From contig JAUJPP010000011.1 of assembly GCA_030562195.1 (NCBI GenBank), positions 3,782,001 through 3,846,000 of the forward strand: a stretch of 64,000 bases of DNA, in the 5' to 3' direction. Shown piece after piece: positions 12,028 through 22,834 of this stretch (position 1 is its first letter; every line of letters begins with the position of its first letter). Source of the DNA: Nipponacmea schrenckii. Its lineage: Eukaryota; Mollusca; Gastropoda; Lottiidae. The notes beneath the pieces were generated by a model. That model was not told the origin of the DNA, did not search any database, and worked only from the letters and a program-made list of their open reading frames with translations. A program made the translations under genes and the position numbers.

Positions 12028-13468
12028 AGTGACTCTCTTACAACACCTAGTGATCTAGACCAGTACTTCTATAGGAGAGTATCTCTTATAACACCAAATA
12101 CTTGTGACCTAGGCCTATGCTTCTATAGGAGAATATCTCTTATAACACCTAATGATCTAGACCAGTGCTTCTATAGGAGAATATCTCTTATAACACCTAG
12201 TGATCTAGACCAGTGCTTCTATAGGAGAATATCTCTTATAACACCTAGTGATCTAGACCAGTGCTTCTATAGGAGAATATCTCTTATAACACCTAGTGAT
12301 CTAGACCAGTGCTTCTATAGAAGATTATCTCTTATAACACCTAATACTTGTGACCTCGACCAGTGCTTCTATAGAAGATTATCTCTTATAACACCTAATA
12401 CTTGTGACCTAGACCAGTGCTTCTATAGGAAAGTATCTCTTATAACACCTAATACTTGTGATCTAGGCCAGTGCTTCTATAGAAAAGTATTTCTTATAAC
12501 ACCTAATACTTGTGACCTCGACCAGTGCTTCTATAGGAGAGTATCTCTTATAACACCTAATACTTGTGACCTAGACCAGTGCTTCTATAGAAGAGTATCT
12601 CTTATAACACCTTATACTTGTGATCTAGGCCAGTGCTTCTATAGGAGAATGTCTCTTATAACATCTAATACTTGTGACCTAGACCAGTGTTTCTATTGGA
12701 GAATATCTCTTATAACACCTAATACTTGTGACCTAGACCAGTGCTTCTATAGGAGAGTATCTCTTATAACACCTAGTGATCTAGACCAGTGCTTCTATAG
12801 AAGATTATCTCTTATAACACCTAATACTTGTGACCTCGACCAGTGCTTCTATAGAAGATTATCTCTTATAACACCTAATACTTGTGACCTAGACCAGTGC
12901 TTCTATAGGAAAGTATCTCTTATAACACCTAATACTTGTGATCTAGGCCAGTGCTTCTATAGAAAAGTATTTCTTATAACACCTAATACTTGTGACCTCG
13001 ACCAGTGCTTCTATAGGAGAGTATCTCTTATAACACCTAATACTTGTGACCTAGACCAGTGCTTCTATAGAAGAGTATCTCTTATAACACCTTATACTTG
13101 TGATCTAGGCCAGTGCTTCTATAGGAGAATGTCTCTTATAACATCTAATACTTGTGACCTAGACCAGTGTTTCTATTGGAGAATATCTCTTATAACACCT
13201 AATACTTGTGACCTAGACCAGTGCTTCTATAGGAGAATATCTCTTATAACACCTAGTGATCTAGACCAGTGCTTCTATAGGAGAGTATCTCTTATAACAC
13301 CTAATACTTGTGACCTAGACCAGTGCTTCTATAGGAGAATATCTCTTATAACACCTAATACTTGTGATCTAGGCCAGTGCTTCTATAGGAGAATGTCTCT
13401 TATAACACCTAGTGATCTAGACCAGTGCTTCTATAGGAGAATGTCTCTTATAACACCTAATACTGCAT
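12028..13468. repeat. Minisatellite, 48/54 bp units, left copy, with a 480 bp higher-order repeat
   Basis: Two unit lengths are mixed. A 48 bp form contains 'aacacctagtgatctagacc'; a 54 bp form has 'aatacttgtgacctagacc' instead. Both are multiples of three, so one frame stays open for 510 codons (11965-13497). A block of about 460 bases from 12296 recurs nearly exactly 480 bp downstream (eight 54 bp units plus one 48 bp unit). The equivalent array in the right copy (20042-21226) has single-base indels and is not open, so I treat the frame as non-coding. Confidence 0.93.
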
Positions 13469-13469
13469 T

Positions 13470-14318
13470 ATTGGTTATTTTTACCAAATTGCCCTAATCT
13501 CTCCTACAAACAAACCATGTATAATACCAGTACGTGCTGTATATCATTTCTAGAACCGGTAGGCCTACAAATTACATCACTATAGTATAACTTTACAAAC
13601 TAACTTCAATGTTTCATCTTATCTTGTTCAATAGCATTCCTTTCAATCTCTTATCAGTTCAATATCAGCCATGATTGATCTGCACTTTAGTTTTTCTGGG
13701 GGGTAAATTTGGTACGAGACCACACATTTATTTTCCAATATTCTTTAAAGTTACACTAAAGTTTAGACCATATAAAAATACAACTATTAGTAGATGTTTT
13801 AATTGTTGTAGATCTACCACAATAATACAATTTGTATTTGTCCATTTGTAAACTTCACTTAGTAATAGTTGACAACAATTTGGGCAAAATTAAGTACAAT
13901 TTGTAAAAATTATTCATTAAAAATATAGTCTAGAAGCTGACATCCCGGGGTATGCACATTTTTTTATTTGAAGTTGTCATGCATTTACTTAATATAAAAA
14001 GCCATAAAAGCACCTGCCCCAGGCCAAATTAGCTCAAAACAGATCGTCTGTTGTTGTTATTTATTTACAATTGACAATTTATTCATCATACCATTAAAAT
14101 CCCATCCCTCAAATTTTCAACACGAATATTCAAACAAAGGGTTGATTTTCATTAGTCAATCGCCATACTTATTCGTTTCAGAAATGCAATAATTTCGAAA
14201 GATAAAAGCCAACAAGAGATGAGAGCTGTCTTCATGTGGTACGAGAGTTAAATGGACCATTTGATTTGACGAGCATCATAACATAACAAGAGTCAAGAGA
14301 AAAGAAATGGTACGGTAC
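13470..14318. other. Probable LRCH-like intron 1 (left copy), no exon seen
   Basis: Unique sequence matched at 21227-22078 in the right copy, with small indels. It lies immediately downstream, in gene direction, of the first exon of the minus-strand LRCH-like gene, so it is read as the start of its first intron. It has no splice-flanked open frame. Confidence 0.5.
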
Positions 14319-14539
14319 CTGCTATAATTGTGTCGGCTAAGTCATATTTTACACAGATTTTCGGATACTCCTTTAATTTCCGACCACTTAGATTAATTTG
14401 TCCGGATGTTTGTGCATCATCCAAAACTCTTTCAATAGGCCTGCCTATCACAGGGGGGCTGCTACTTTCCCGACCCGTAAGTGGCAGCCATTTTTGTTCC
14501 GATTTCTTGTCCGTCTCTAATTATAACTGAAGTGCGCAT
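14319..14539 (-). pseudogene. LRCH: LRCH-like exon 1, left copy, frameshifted (probably an assembly error)
   Basis: This is the duplicate of the intact exon at 22079-22298. It begins with the same ATG (14537-14539) and ends at the same donor, but has one extra base ('ctactttcccg' where the right copy reads 'ctactgcccg'), which shifts the frame in the first third of the exon. Neighbouring non-coding sequence shows similar one-base expansions of T runs against the right copy. The likely cause is poor consensus near a contig end rather than real gene decay. If so, this is simply another reading of the same exon. Confidence 0.7.
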
Positions 14540-15525
14540 GACTAGCAGGAAGTGACCTCAATATGGAAGCCAAGAAACTATCCTGTTTCATTATGATTCA
14601 TTCATTGAATAAAAAATAAATTCCTTCTACACAGACGTCACATTTTCTTCAAGAATATTATCAAAGTCTGCATAAATGTTTAAAACAAATTCACACATAT
14701 GTTTGCCGGCCTCAGGTTGGGGAAATATTCTCGCATTTTCTTTTTTTCTTGTTGCGAATGCAAAAGTAGAGACTAGCATAACTGCCAAGTCTGGTCTTAT
14801 ATCTTTTGGCCATTAAGATTAAACTAAATCGAATCTTGGCAATGTTCTTTATATAACGTGAGTATTAAAACAGGACATGAAAGTTTAAATCCTAAAGTCG
14901 CTAAAAGATTTCAACACTAGTCTAACCCTTTAACTGACTTTCTATGGACGATTAAAGGGAGACAACTGTATTTAGTAATACTTCAGACTACAGACAACCC
15001 AAAAAATTTCTTCCGTCAAAAATACTGGTTAATCACAAATACTCTAACCTTGACCTTTTACCTTTATTATTGATAGCAATGGCTTTTAAACCGATGTTTT
15101 AAAAGAAACGTTTTTAACGATGTTTTTAAATTGCAAGTGACAAATTTTTTCAAGCTATACCGCTAAGACGAAGTCTGAGCTACAAGATGAATATTTTGCT
15201 AGGAAAAAGGCAGCAATCGAGGGTGAGAATTTTCAGTTAGATCTTTTAGTTTTTCTCCTGTCGACTTTTTCAATTTTGAATATAACAACCAAGTAGGCTA
15301 TAGGTCAGTTGATTCACAGAAATTTTATTTTCTTGGATTAGCTTAGACAGTGCCAGCTGAATTTTTACAAAATAAAACTGAAAAAATGTTTCAGTGATGG
15401 TTTTTTAAAGATGATTTGTTCTTACACTGTATAGTTAAACCAGAATCTAATAGGCTTCAAAAGTCTAAATAGTTATAACAGTAGAGGCCTGACTACTATA
15501 ATTAGTTATAATAATAATAAACTCT

Positions 15526-17098
15526 TTATTTTACATGGGTCAGAATTAGGCCCAATACACAAGGACATGGTCCTGTCTCACATTCAGTCTATAGAGACAA
15601 ACATAGACTCTTTATTTTACATGGGTCAGAATTAGGCCCAATACACAAGGACATGGTCCTGTCTCACATTCAGTCCATAGAGACAAACATAGACTCTATA
15701 TTTTACGTGGGTCAGAATTAGGTCCAATACACAAGGACATGGTCCTGTCTCACATTCAGTCTATAGAGACAAACATAGACTCTTTATTTTACATGGGTCA
15801 GAATTAGGCCCAATACACAAGGACATGGTCCTGTCTCACATTCAGTCCATAGAGACAAACATAGACTCTATATTTTACGTGGGTCAGAATTAGGTCCCAT
15901 ACACAAGGACATGGTCCTGTCTCTCATTCAGTCCATAGAGACAAACATAGACTCTTTACTTTACATGGGTCAGAATTAGGTCCAATACACAAGGACATGG
16001 TCCTGTCTCACATTCAGTCCATAGAGACAAACATAGACTCTATATTTTACATGGGTCAGAATTAGGCCCAATACACAAGGACATGGTCCTGTCTCACATT
16101 CAGCCCATGGAGACAAACATAGACTCTTTATTTTACATGGGTCAGAATTAGGTCCCATACACAAGGACATGGTCCTGTCTCTCATTCAGTCCATAGAGAC
16201 AAACATAGACTCTTTACTTAACATGGGTCAGAATTAGGCCCAATACACAAGGACATGGTCCTGTCTCACATTCAGCCCATGGAGACAAACATAGACTCTA
16301 TATTTTACATGGGTCAGAATTAGGTCCCATACACAAGGACATGGTCCTGTCTCTCATTCAGTCCATAGAGACAAACATAGACTCTTTACTTAACATGGGT
16401 CAGAATTAGGCCCAATACACAAGGACATGGTCCTGTCTCACATTCAGCCCATGGAGACAAACATAGACTCTATATTTTACATGGGTCAGAATTAGGCCCA
16501 ATACACAAGGACATGGTCCTGTCTCACATTCAGCCCATGGAGACAAACATAGACTCTTTATTTTACGTGGGTCAGAATTAGGTCCCATACACAAGGACAT
16601 GGTCCTGTCTCTCATTCAGTCCATAGAGACAAACATAGACTCTTTATTTTACATGGGTCAGAATTAGGCCCAATACACAAGGACATGGTCCTGTCTCACA
16701 TTCAGCCCATGGAGACAAACATAGACTCTTTATTTTACGTGGGTCAGAATTAGGCCCAATACACAAGGACATGGTCCTGTCTCACATTCAGCCCATAGAG
16801 ACAAACATAGACTCTTTATTTTACATGGGTCAGAATTAGGCCCAATACACAAGGACATGGCCCTGTCTAACATTCAGTCCATAGAGACAAAAATAGACCT
16901 CTTTATTTTACATGGGTTAGAATTGGGCCCAATACACAAGGACATGGTCCTGTCTAACATTCAGCCCATAGAGACAAACATAGACCTCTTTATTTTACAT
17001 GGGTCAGAATTAGGCCCAATACACAAGGACATGGTCCTGTCTCACATTCAGTCCATAGAGACAAACATAGACTCTATATTTTACATGGGTCAGAATTT
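15526..17098. repeat. Minisatellite, 86 bp unit, about 18 copies, in NT5DC intron 1 (left copy)
   Basis: The unit contains 'gactctttattttacatggg' then 'tcagaattaggcccaataca' then 'caaggacatggtcctgtctc', then 'acattcag', 'ccatagagaca' and 'aacata'. The right copy (23271-23448) has only two units. It is preceded by 'ataataataataaactcttt', which resembles the inverted 3' tail of a retroposon; this suggests, but does not prove, its origin. Confidence 0.93.
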
Positions 17099-17102
17099 GG
17101 CC

Positions 17103-17222
17103 CCTACTGTCCTGACTCAATGGTCATACACTCTCCTGACTTGACCCCCACTGTCCTGACTCAATGGTCATACACTCTCCTGACTTGACCCCCACTGTCC
17201 TGACTCAATGCTCACTCACTTC
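17103..17222. repeat. Short 44 bp repeat array just upstream of NT5DC exon 2 (left copy)
   Basis: About 2.7 units containing 'cctgacttgacccccactgt' and 'cctgactcaatg'. It ends some 60 bp before the exon 2 acceptor. The unit is rich in CTGAC/CTCAA/TTGAC motifs that resemble intron branch sites. The right copy has an expanded, irregular version at 24111-24530. Confidence 0.85.
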
Positions 17223-18159
17223 ACTGATCAAAACATCAAAGCAATATGACACTCAACTGATTCACTTAATGTTTGTATTTTTCAGAAGGTGTCCATGCGT
17301 CTGAGATTGAAAGTAAAGGTATTTTTGCTAACAATGAGTTAAGTTTAGGGAATATTGATGTTTATGGGTTTGATTATGATTATACACTGGCAGCCTACAG
17401 ACCTGAATTACATCACACTATTTATAATCTAGGACAGGAAACTCTGATCTCTGATTTCAAGGTACAGATAATTATTTTACACTTATCTTTTTTCTTGAAC
17501 TTACTCTCATATAGAGTCGTAACTCACGTATGATACCCAGTTAGTTTCAATATTTTAGCTCTATAATAATTAATTGTTAGTTTAGCAGTAAACTTAAGTT
17601 TTAAAACTTGACTGGTCTGTAATTATAGTTTGGTTGATTAGTTTTCATCTAACTGCTATAGTATGGTTAACACTATCATTGGTTGTCTATTTATCCTTAC
17701 CTGTGAAATATGTCTGCTCACCTGATTAGTGTTTATAATAAGTTGTAAGATTGGTATTTTATTTTGGTTTGTGTTCATTCACCGTTTGTACCTCATAGAA
17801 GCAACAGCTTTTGATTATTCACCCTCCCACCCACTCCTGATAATAATTGTCTATGTGCATGTGTAAGGCGGTTTTTATCAATTTATTTCCGTTTTGTACC
17901 TCGTTTTATATTTTCATAAATTATGGATTATTGTAATTTTCTAATATAAGTTTATATATATATATATAGAGCCATAATAAATTACAGTCTAACTTTAGAT
18001 AAATATGTTTGGTTTACTCTGAACCAATAATTTCCCTGGACTGAAAGGATTAAGTGATCAATGTAGGGATAATACGCACAAGTCGCAAGGGTAATGCAAC
18101 TCAACCTAACAACAAAGATCCCAACTGGACCTTACTTCTAAAATAACAAAGTACGTAAT

Positions 18160-18270
18160 GTTTGCAATTTACACATATTGTCATCAGATGAAATGAAGAA
18201 GAGCATGATTATATAAAATATCAAACACGGGAATGGATTTCATCTGATGACAACGACAAGTGTAAATTGA
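18160..18270. repeat. Foldback (inverted-repeat) element in NT5DC intron 2, left copy
   Basis: 'caatttacacatattgtcat' followed by 'cagatgaaat' pairs with 'atttcatctgatgac' and 'aagtgtaaattg' about 50 bp further on, giving an imperfect hairpin. The same element is at 25465-25575. The arm resembles the core of the 69 bp array at 36388-37030 ('caatttacattgtcatcatc'), so that array may have grown from this family. Confidence 0.6.
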
Positions 18271-18460
18271 ACAATTAAGTGATTTTTTGTTTGATTTTTT
18301 TTAATTTAATTTTAGTATCCAGCAGATATATTAAAATACCCGTACGATCCATCGTGGCCAATTAGAGGTCTTCATTACGATGTTAGAAAGGTATGTTTAT
18401 ACATTTCAATCCAATACTGATACTATCTTGTCTATAGTAGTCATAATCATGTTACCATGG

Positions 18461-18655
18461 TTATTTTACATAGAATTGTAACACCAACAGACATCTGATT
18501 GAAAATTAGAATGGTGTAAATTGATGCTATCAGTGTCCCTGATATACATACAAACCCTTAGTTTTAGTAGAATTACAGGAACTACAGACGTCTGATTTGT
18601 AAATTAGAATGATGTAAATTGATGCTATCAGTGTCCCTGATACACATACACTTCC
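18461..18655. repeat. Two tandem copies of a dispersed 100 bp repeat
   Basis: Both copies contain 'gtaaattgatgctatcag', 'tgtccctgatacacatac' and 'cagacgtctgatt'. The right copy of the locus has the same pair at 25785-25950. Another pair, more diverged, is at 56365-56480 in centrobin intron 1, so this is a dispersed family. Confidence 0.65.
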
Positions 18656-18909
18656 AGTCCATTAGAACTTAATTGAACATTTAGCCTACAGATCCATCCA
18701 TTCCACTATTGTTATTGTATTTCTTCTTAATTTCAGGGTTTACTATTAAAACTAGATGCTTTCCATAATATTCAACTTGATACAGTTTTCAGGTTTGTGG
18801 ATTTTGTTGTTTTTATTAGCCTTGTTGTAAAAGTGATCAAGTAATTGATATCGACTTACCCAGTGGAGCTCAACATCATTATCAGCTGTACGTACTTATT
18901 ACTTTTTGA

Positions 18910-19409
18910 NNNNNNNNNNNNNNNNNNNNNNNNNNNNNNNNNNNNNNNNNNNNNNNNNNNNNNNNNNNNNNNNNNNNNNNNNNNNNNNNNNNNNNNNNNN
19001 NNNNNNNNNNNNNNNNNNNNNNNNNNNNNNNNNNNNNNNNNNNNNNNNNNNNNNNNNNNNNNNNNNNNNNNNNNNNNNNNNNNNNNNNNNNNNNNNNNNN
19101 NNNNNNNNNNNNNNNNNNNNNNNNNNNNNNNNNNNNNNNNNNNNNNNNNNNNNNNNNNNNNNNNNNNNNNNNNNNNNNNNNNNNNNNNNNNNNNNNNNNN
19201 NNNNNNNNNNNNNNNNNNNNNNNNNNNNNNNNNNNNNNNNNNNNNNNNNNNNNNNNNNNNNNNNNNNNNNNNNNNNNNNNNNNNNNNNNNNNNNNNNNNN
19301 NNNNNNNNNNNNNNNNNNNNNNNNNNNNNNNNNNNNNNNNNNNNNNNNNNNNNNNNNNNNNNNNNNNNNNNNNNNNNNNNNNNNNNNNNNNNNNNNNNNN
19401 NNNNNNNNN
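18910..19409. other. Assembly gap, exactly 500 N
   Basis: An N run of exactly 500, the same length as the second gap, so it is a placeholder of unknown true size. Sequence just left of it corresponds to 26200 in the right contig. Sequence just right of it corresponds to about 11,500 in the left contig. The two contig ends therefore overlap by several kilobases. Confidence 0.98.
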
Positions 19410-19484
19410 TTTATTAAAGTAATTGTTATCCAAATAATTGTGTCCAGTTATTTAATAAAATAATTGTTATCCACATAAACGCTG

Positions 19485-19600
19485 CAAGTTAATTTTTTGT
19501 CTAATTTTTCATTTCAAGGCAGCAGGTATATCTACTGTTGAATACGACATGTTCTTAATGACCAAGTTTAAAATTTTAAAAATTTTATGTTCATTCTAAT
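19485..19600. mobile_element. Foldback MITE right-arm fragment (right copy only)
   Basis: 'ggcagcaggtatatctactg' and 'aagtttaaaattttaaaa' followed by 'ttatgttc' match the right arm of the complete foldback element at 37565-37890. It sits at the right edge of the 41 bp array. The left copy of the locus lacks it and passes straight from the array to 'attctaattcattg', so this is an allelic or assembly difference. Confidence 0.65.
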
Positions 19601-20041
19601 TCATTGAAGTTAATATTACAAAGTAAACTGTAGGCCTAAACCTGTTTTAAAATGATTATAATGTATTTTTAATTTTCTGTTTATTGGATAATTTGATTTT
19701 CTCCAGATAGACAGTTCAGCTGTTGATAAAAGTTATGTAAATAAAACAAACAGATAGCATGATGATTGAAATAATATAAGAAATCCAAGAGAACTGCACT
19801 TCAGTACATTTGGAGATATTCACCTCACACCTTTCAAATATTTTCAAATTCAACACAAACTTACCTTTAGTTTTATTATTTTAATATCATAGTCCTTTAA
19901 TTCTATACCTACATTTTATTATATCTTATATTCTTTTTCACATTAAAAATATCGTAAATTTGATTTTTATTTAAATATTTGAATTACTTGTCTATCTTGT
20001 ACCTTATTACAGAACCAGAGGTTTATAATTTCTATTAAAAA

Positions 20042-21226
20042 GTGACTCTCTTATAACACCTAGTGATCTAGACCAGTGTTTCTATAGAAGAGTATCTCTT
20101 ATAACACCTTTTTGTGACCTAGACCAGTGCTTCTATAGGAGAGTATCTCTTATAACACCTAGTGATCTAGACCAGTGCTTCTATAGGAGAATATCTCTTA
20201 TAACACCTAGTGATCTAGACCAGTGCTTCTATAGGAGAGTATCTCTTATAACACCTAATACTTGTGACCTAGCCAGTGCTTCTATAGGAGAATATCTCTT
20301 ATAACACCTAATACTTGTGACCTAGACCAGTGCTTCTATAGGAGAATATCTCTTATAACACTAATACTTGTGATCTAGACCAGTGCTTCTATAGGAGAAT
20401 ATCTCTTATAACACCTAATACTTGTGATCTAGACCAGTGCTTCTATAGGAGAATATCTCTTATAACACCTAATACTTGTGACCTAGACCAGTGCTTTTTA
20501 TAGGAGAGTATCTCTTATAACACCTAATACTTGTGATCTAGGCCAGTGCTTCTATAGGAGAGTATCTCTTATAACACCTAATACTTGTGATCTAGACCAG
20601 TGCTTCTATAGGAGAATGTCTCTTATAACACCTAATACTTGTGACCTAGACCAGTGCTTCTATAGGAGAATGTCTCTTATAACACCAATACTTGTGACCT
20701 AGGCCAGTGCTTCTATAGGAGATATCTCTTATAACACCTAATACTTGTGATCTAGACCAGTGCTTCTATAGGAGAATATCTCTTATAACACCTAATACTT
20801 GTGACCTAGACCAGTGCTTCTATAGGAGAATATCTCTTATAACACCTAATACTTGTGATCTAGGCCAGTGCTTCTATAGGAGAGTATCTCTTATAACATC
20901 TAATACTTGTGACCTAGGCCAGTGCTTCTATAGGAGAATATCTCTTATAACACCTAATACTTGTGATCTAGACCAGTGCTTCTATAGGAGAGTATCTCTT
21001 ATAACACCTAATACTTGTGATCTAGGCCAGTGCTTCTATAGGAGAGTATCTCTTATAACACCTAATACTTGTAACCTAGACCAGTGCTTCTATAGGAGAG
21101 TATCTCTTATAACACCTAATACTTGTGATCTAGGCCAGTGCTTCTATAGGAGAATATCTCTTATAACACCTAGTGATCTAGACCAGTGCTTCTATAGGAG
21201 AATGTCTCTTATAACACCTAATACTG
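20042..21226. repeat. Minisatellite, 48/54 bp units, right copy
   Basis: Same array as 12028-13468, with about 22 units instead of about 27 and a different order of variants. It has several one- or two-base indels (for example 'gacctagccagtg', 'aacactaatac' and 'gctttttatagg'). The frame that is open in the left copy is broken here. Confidence 0.92.
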
Positions 21227-22078
21227 CATTATTGGTTATTTTTACCAAATTGCCCTAATCTCTCCTACAAACAAACCATGTATAATACCAGTACGTGATG
21301 TAAAATAACATTTCTAGAACCGGTAGGCCTACAAATTACATCACTATAGTATAACTTTACAAACTAACTTCAATGTTTCATCTTATCTTGTTCAATTGCA
21401 TTCCTTTCAATCTCTTATCAGTTCAATATCAGCCATGATTGATCTGCACTTTAGTTTTTCTGAGGGTCATTTGGTACGAGACCACACATTTATTTTCCAA
21501 TATTCTTTAAAGTTACACTAAAGTTTAGACCATATAAAAATACAACTATTAGTAGATGTTTTTTAATTGTTGTAGATCTACCACAATAATACAATTTGTA
21601 TTTGTCCATTTGTCAACTTCACTTAGTAATAGTTGGCAATAATTTAGCAAAATTAAGTACAATTTGTAAAAATTATTCATTAAAAATATAGTCTAGAAGC
21701 TGACATACCGGTATGCACATTTTTTTATTTGAAGTTGTCATGCATTTACTTAATATAAAAAGCCATAAAAGCACCTGCCCCAGGCCAAGTTAGCTCAAAA
21801 CAGATCGTCTGTTGTTGTTATTTATTTACAATTGACAATTTATTCATCATACCATTCAATCCCATCCCTCAAATTTTCAACACGAATATTCAAACAAAGG
21901 GTTGATTTTCATTAGTCAATCGCCATACTTATTCGTTTCAGAAATGCAATAATTTCGAAAGATAAAAGCCAACAAGAGATGAGAGCTGTCTTCATGTGGT
22001 ACGAGAGTTAAATGGACCATTTGATTTGACGAGCATCATAACATAACAAGAGTCAAGAGAAAAGAAATGGTACGGTAC

Positions 22079-22298
22079 CTGCTATAATTGTGTCGGCTAA
22101 GTCATATTTTACACAGATTTTCGGATACTCCTTTAATTTCCGACCACTTAGATTAATTTGTCCGGATGTTTGTGCATCATCCAAAACTCTTTCAATAGGC
22201 CTGCCTATCACAGGGGGGCTGCTACTGCCCGACCCGTAAGTGGCAGCCATTTTTGTTCCGATTCCTTGTCCGTCTCTAATTATAACTGAAGTGCGCAT
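22079..22298 (-). CDS. LRCH: LRCH-like leucine-rich-repeat protein, first coding exon
   Basis: The exon starts at ATG 22296-22298 and ends at a 'gcag|gtaccg' donor, leaving one base of the next codon. It encodes about 73 residues: a Gly/Ser/Pro-rich N-terminus, then 'SGQINLSGRKLKEYP' and 'KYDLADTIIA'. This is the pattern that opens the LRR domain in LRCH proteins (leucine-rich repeat plus calponin homology), where 'SGVLSLSGRKLREFP' and 'HDLTDTTRADLS' are typical. LRCH proteins are cytosolic or cortical scaffolds linked to the actin cytoskeleton. The rest of the gene should lie at lower coordinates or on sequence displaced by the contig overlap; none was found. The head-to-head NT5DC start is 536 bp away. 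An LRRC40-type protein is the main alternative. Confidence 0.72.
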
Positions 22299-22834
22299 GA
22301 CTAGCAGGAAGTGACCTCAATATGGAAGCCAAGAAACTATCCTGTTTCATTATGATTCATTCATTGAATAAAAAATAAATTCCTTCTACACAGACGTCAC
22401 ATTTTCTTCAAGAATATTATCAAAGTCTGCATAAATGTTTAAAACAAATTCACACATATGTTTGCCGGCCTCAGGTTGGAGAAATATTCTCGCATTTTCT
22501 TTTTTCTTGTTGCGAATGCAAAAGTAGAGACTAGCATAAACTGCAAAGTCTGGTCTTATATCTGTGGCCATTAAGATTAAACAAAATCGAATCTTGGCAA
22601 TGTTCTGTATATAACGTGAGTATTAAAACAGGACATGAAAGTTTAAATCCTAAAGTCGCTAAAAGATTTCAACACTAGTCTAACCCTTTAACTGACTTTC
22701 TATGGACGATTAAAGGGAGACAACTGTATTTAGTAATATTTCAGACTACAGACAACAAATAATTTCTTCTGTCAAAAATACTGGTTAATCACAAATACTC
22801 TAACCTTGACCTTTTACCTTTATTATTGATAGCA
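22299..22834. promoter_or_regulatory. Shared head-to-head upstream region of LRCH-like and NT5DC genes
   Basis: Only 536 bp separate the two divergent start codons, a common arrangement for bidirectional promoters. 'caggaagtgac' at about 22304-22314 is ETS-like, close to the LRCH start. No TATA box is convincing. A 61-codon open frame on the minus strand (22386-22571) occupies part of the interval. The same region in the left copy is 14540-15078. Confidence 0.5.
22386..22571 (-). CDS. Hypothetical 61-residue open frame upstream of the LRCH-like start (uORF or small gene)
   Basis: ATG at 22569-22571, stop at 22386-22388, 87 bp upstream of the LRCH-like ATG and on the same strand. The product is 61 residues, begins MATDIRPDFAVYASLYF, has a Lys-rich middle and an acidic end. 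Its composition looks more protein-like than most chance frames in this AT-rich DNA. I do not recognise a family. It would lie in the 5' UTR of the LRCH-like transcript if that begins near 22600, making it a candidate upstream ORF. In the left copy the frame is broken by two extra bases in T runs and a pair of compensating indels, which look like consensus errors. Confidence 0.35.
   Translation of the reverse strand: MATDIRPDFAVYASLYFCIRNKKKENARIFLQPEAGKHMCEFVLNIYADFDNILEENVTSV

Larger units (their letters stand above)
15079..18792 (+). pseudogene. NT5DC2/NT5DC3: NT5DC2/3-like gene, left partial copy (exons 1-4; exon 1 frameshifted)
   Basis: Exons at 15079-15222, 17286-17461, 18316-18390 and 18737-18792 match exons 1-4 of the gene completed in the right copy. 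Exon 1 carries two single-base insertions ('ggcttttaaaccg' for 'ggcttttatccg', and 'aattttttcaag' for 'aattttacaag'), and the first brings in a stop after seven codons. Exon 2 here is perfect: a clean 'tttttcag' acceptor, a 58-codon body with HAD motif I (FDYDYTL), and a 'gtacag' donor. Exons 3 and 4 are identical to the right copy. The copy ends in intron 4 at the gap. It supplies the only intact exon 2 in the window. Confidence 0.85.

Noticed and set aside
11965..13497. A 510-residue repeat protein
   Set aside because: The unit lengths are multiples of three, the duplicate array is frameshifted, and the frame's ends are AT-rich non-coding sequence.
15976..16615. Two 69-residue minus-strand frames with Cys-rich repeats (MRDRTMSLCMGPNSDP)
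   Set aside because: They are readings of the 86 bp minisatellite; 86 is not a multiple of three, so the frame cannot be kept.
18845..19463. Open frames of 183-190 codons spanning the first gap
   Set aside because: They consist almost wholly of N and say nothing about coding.
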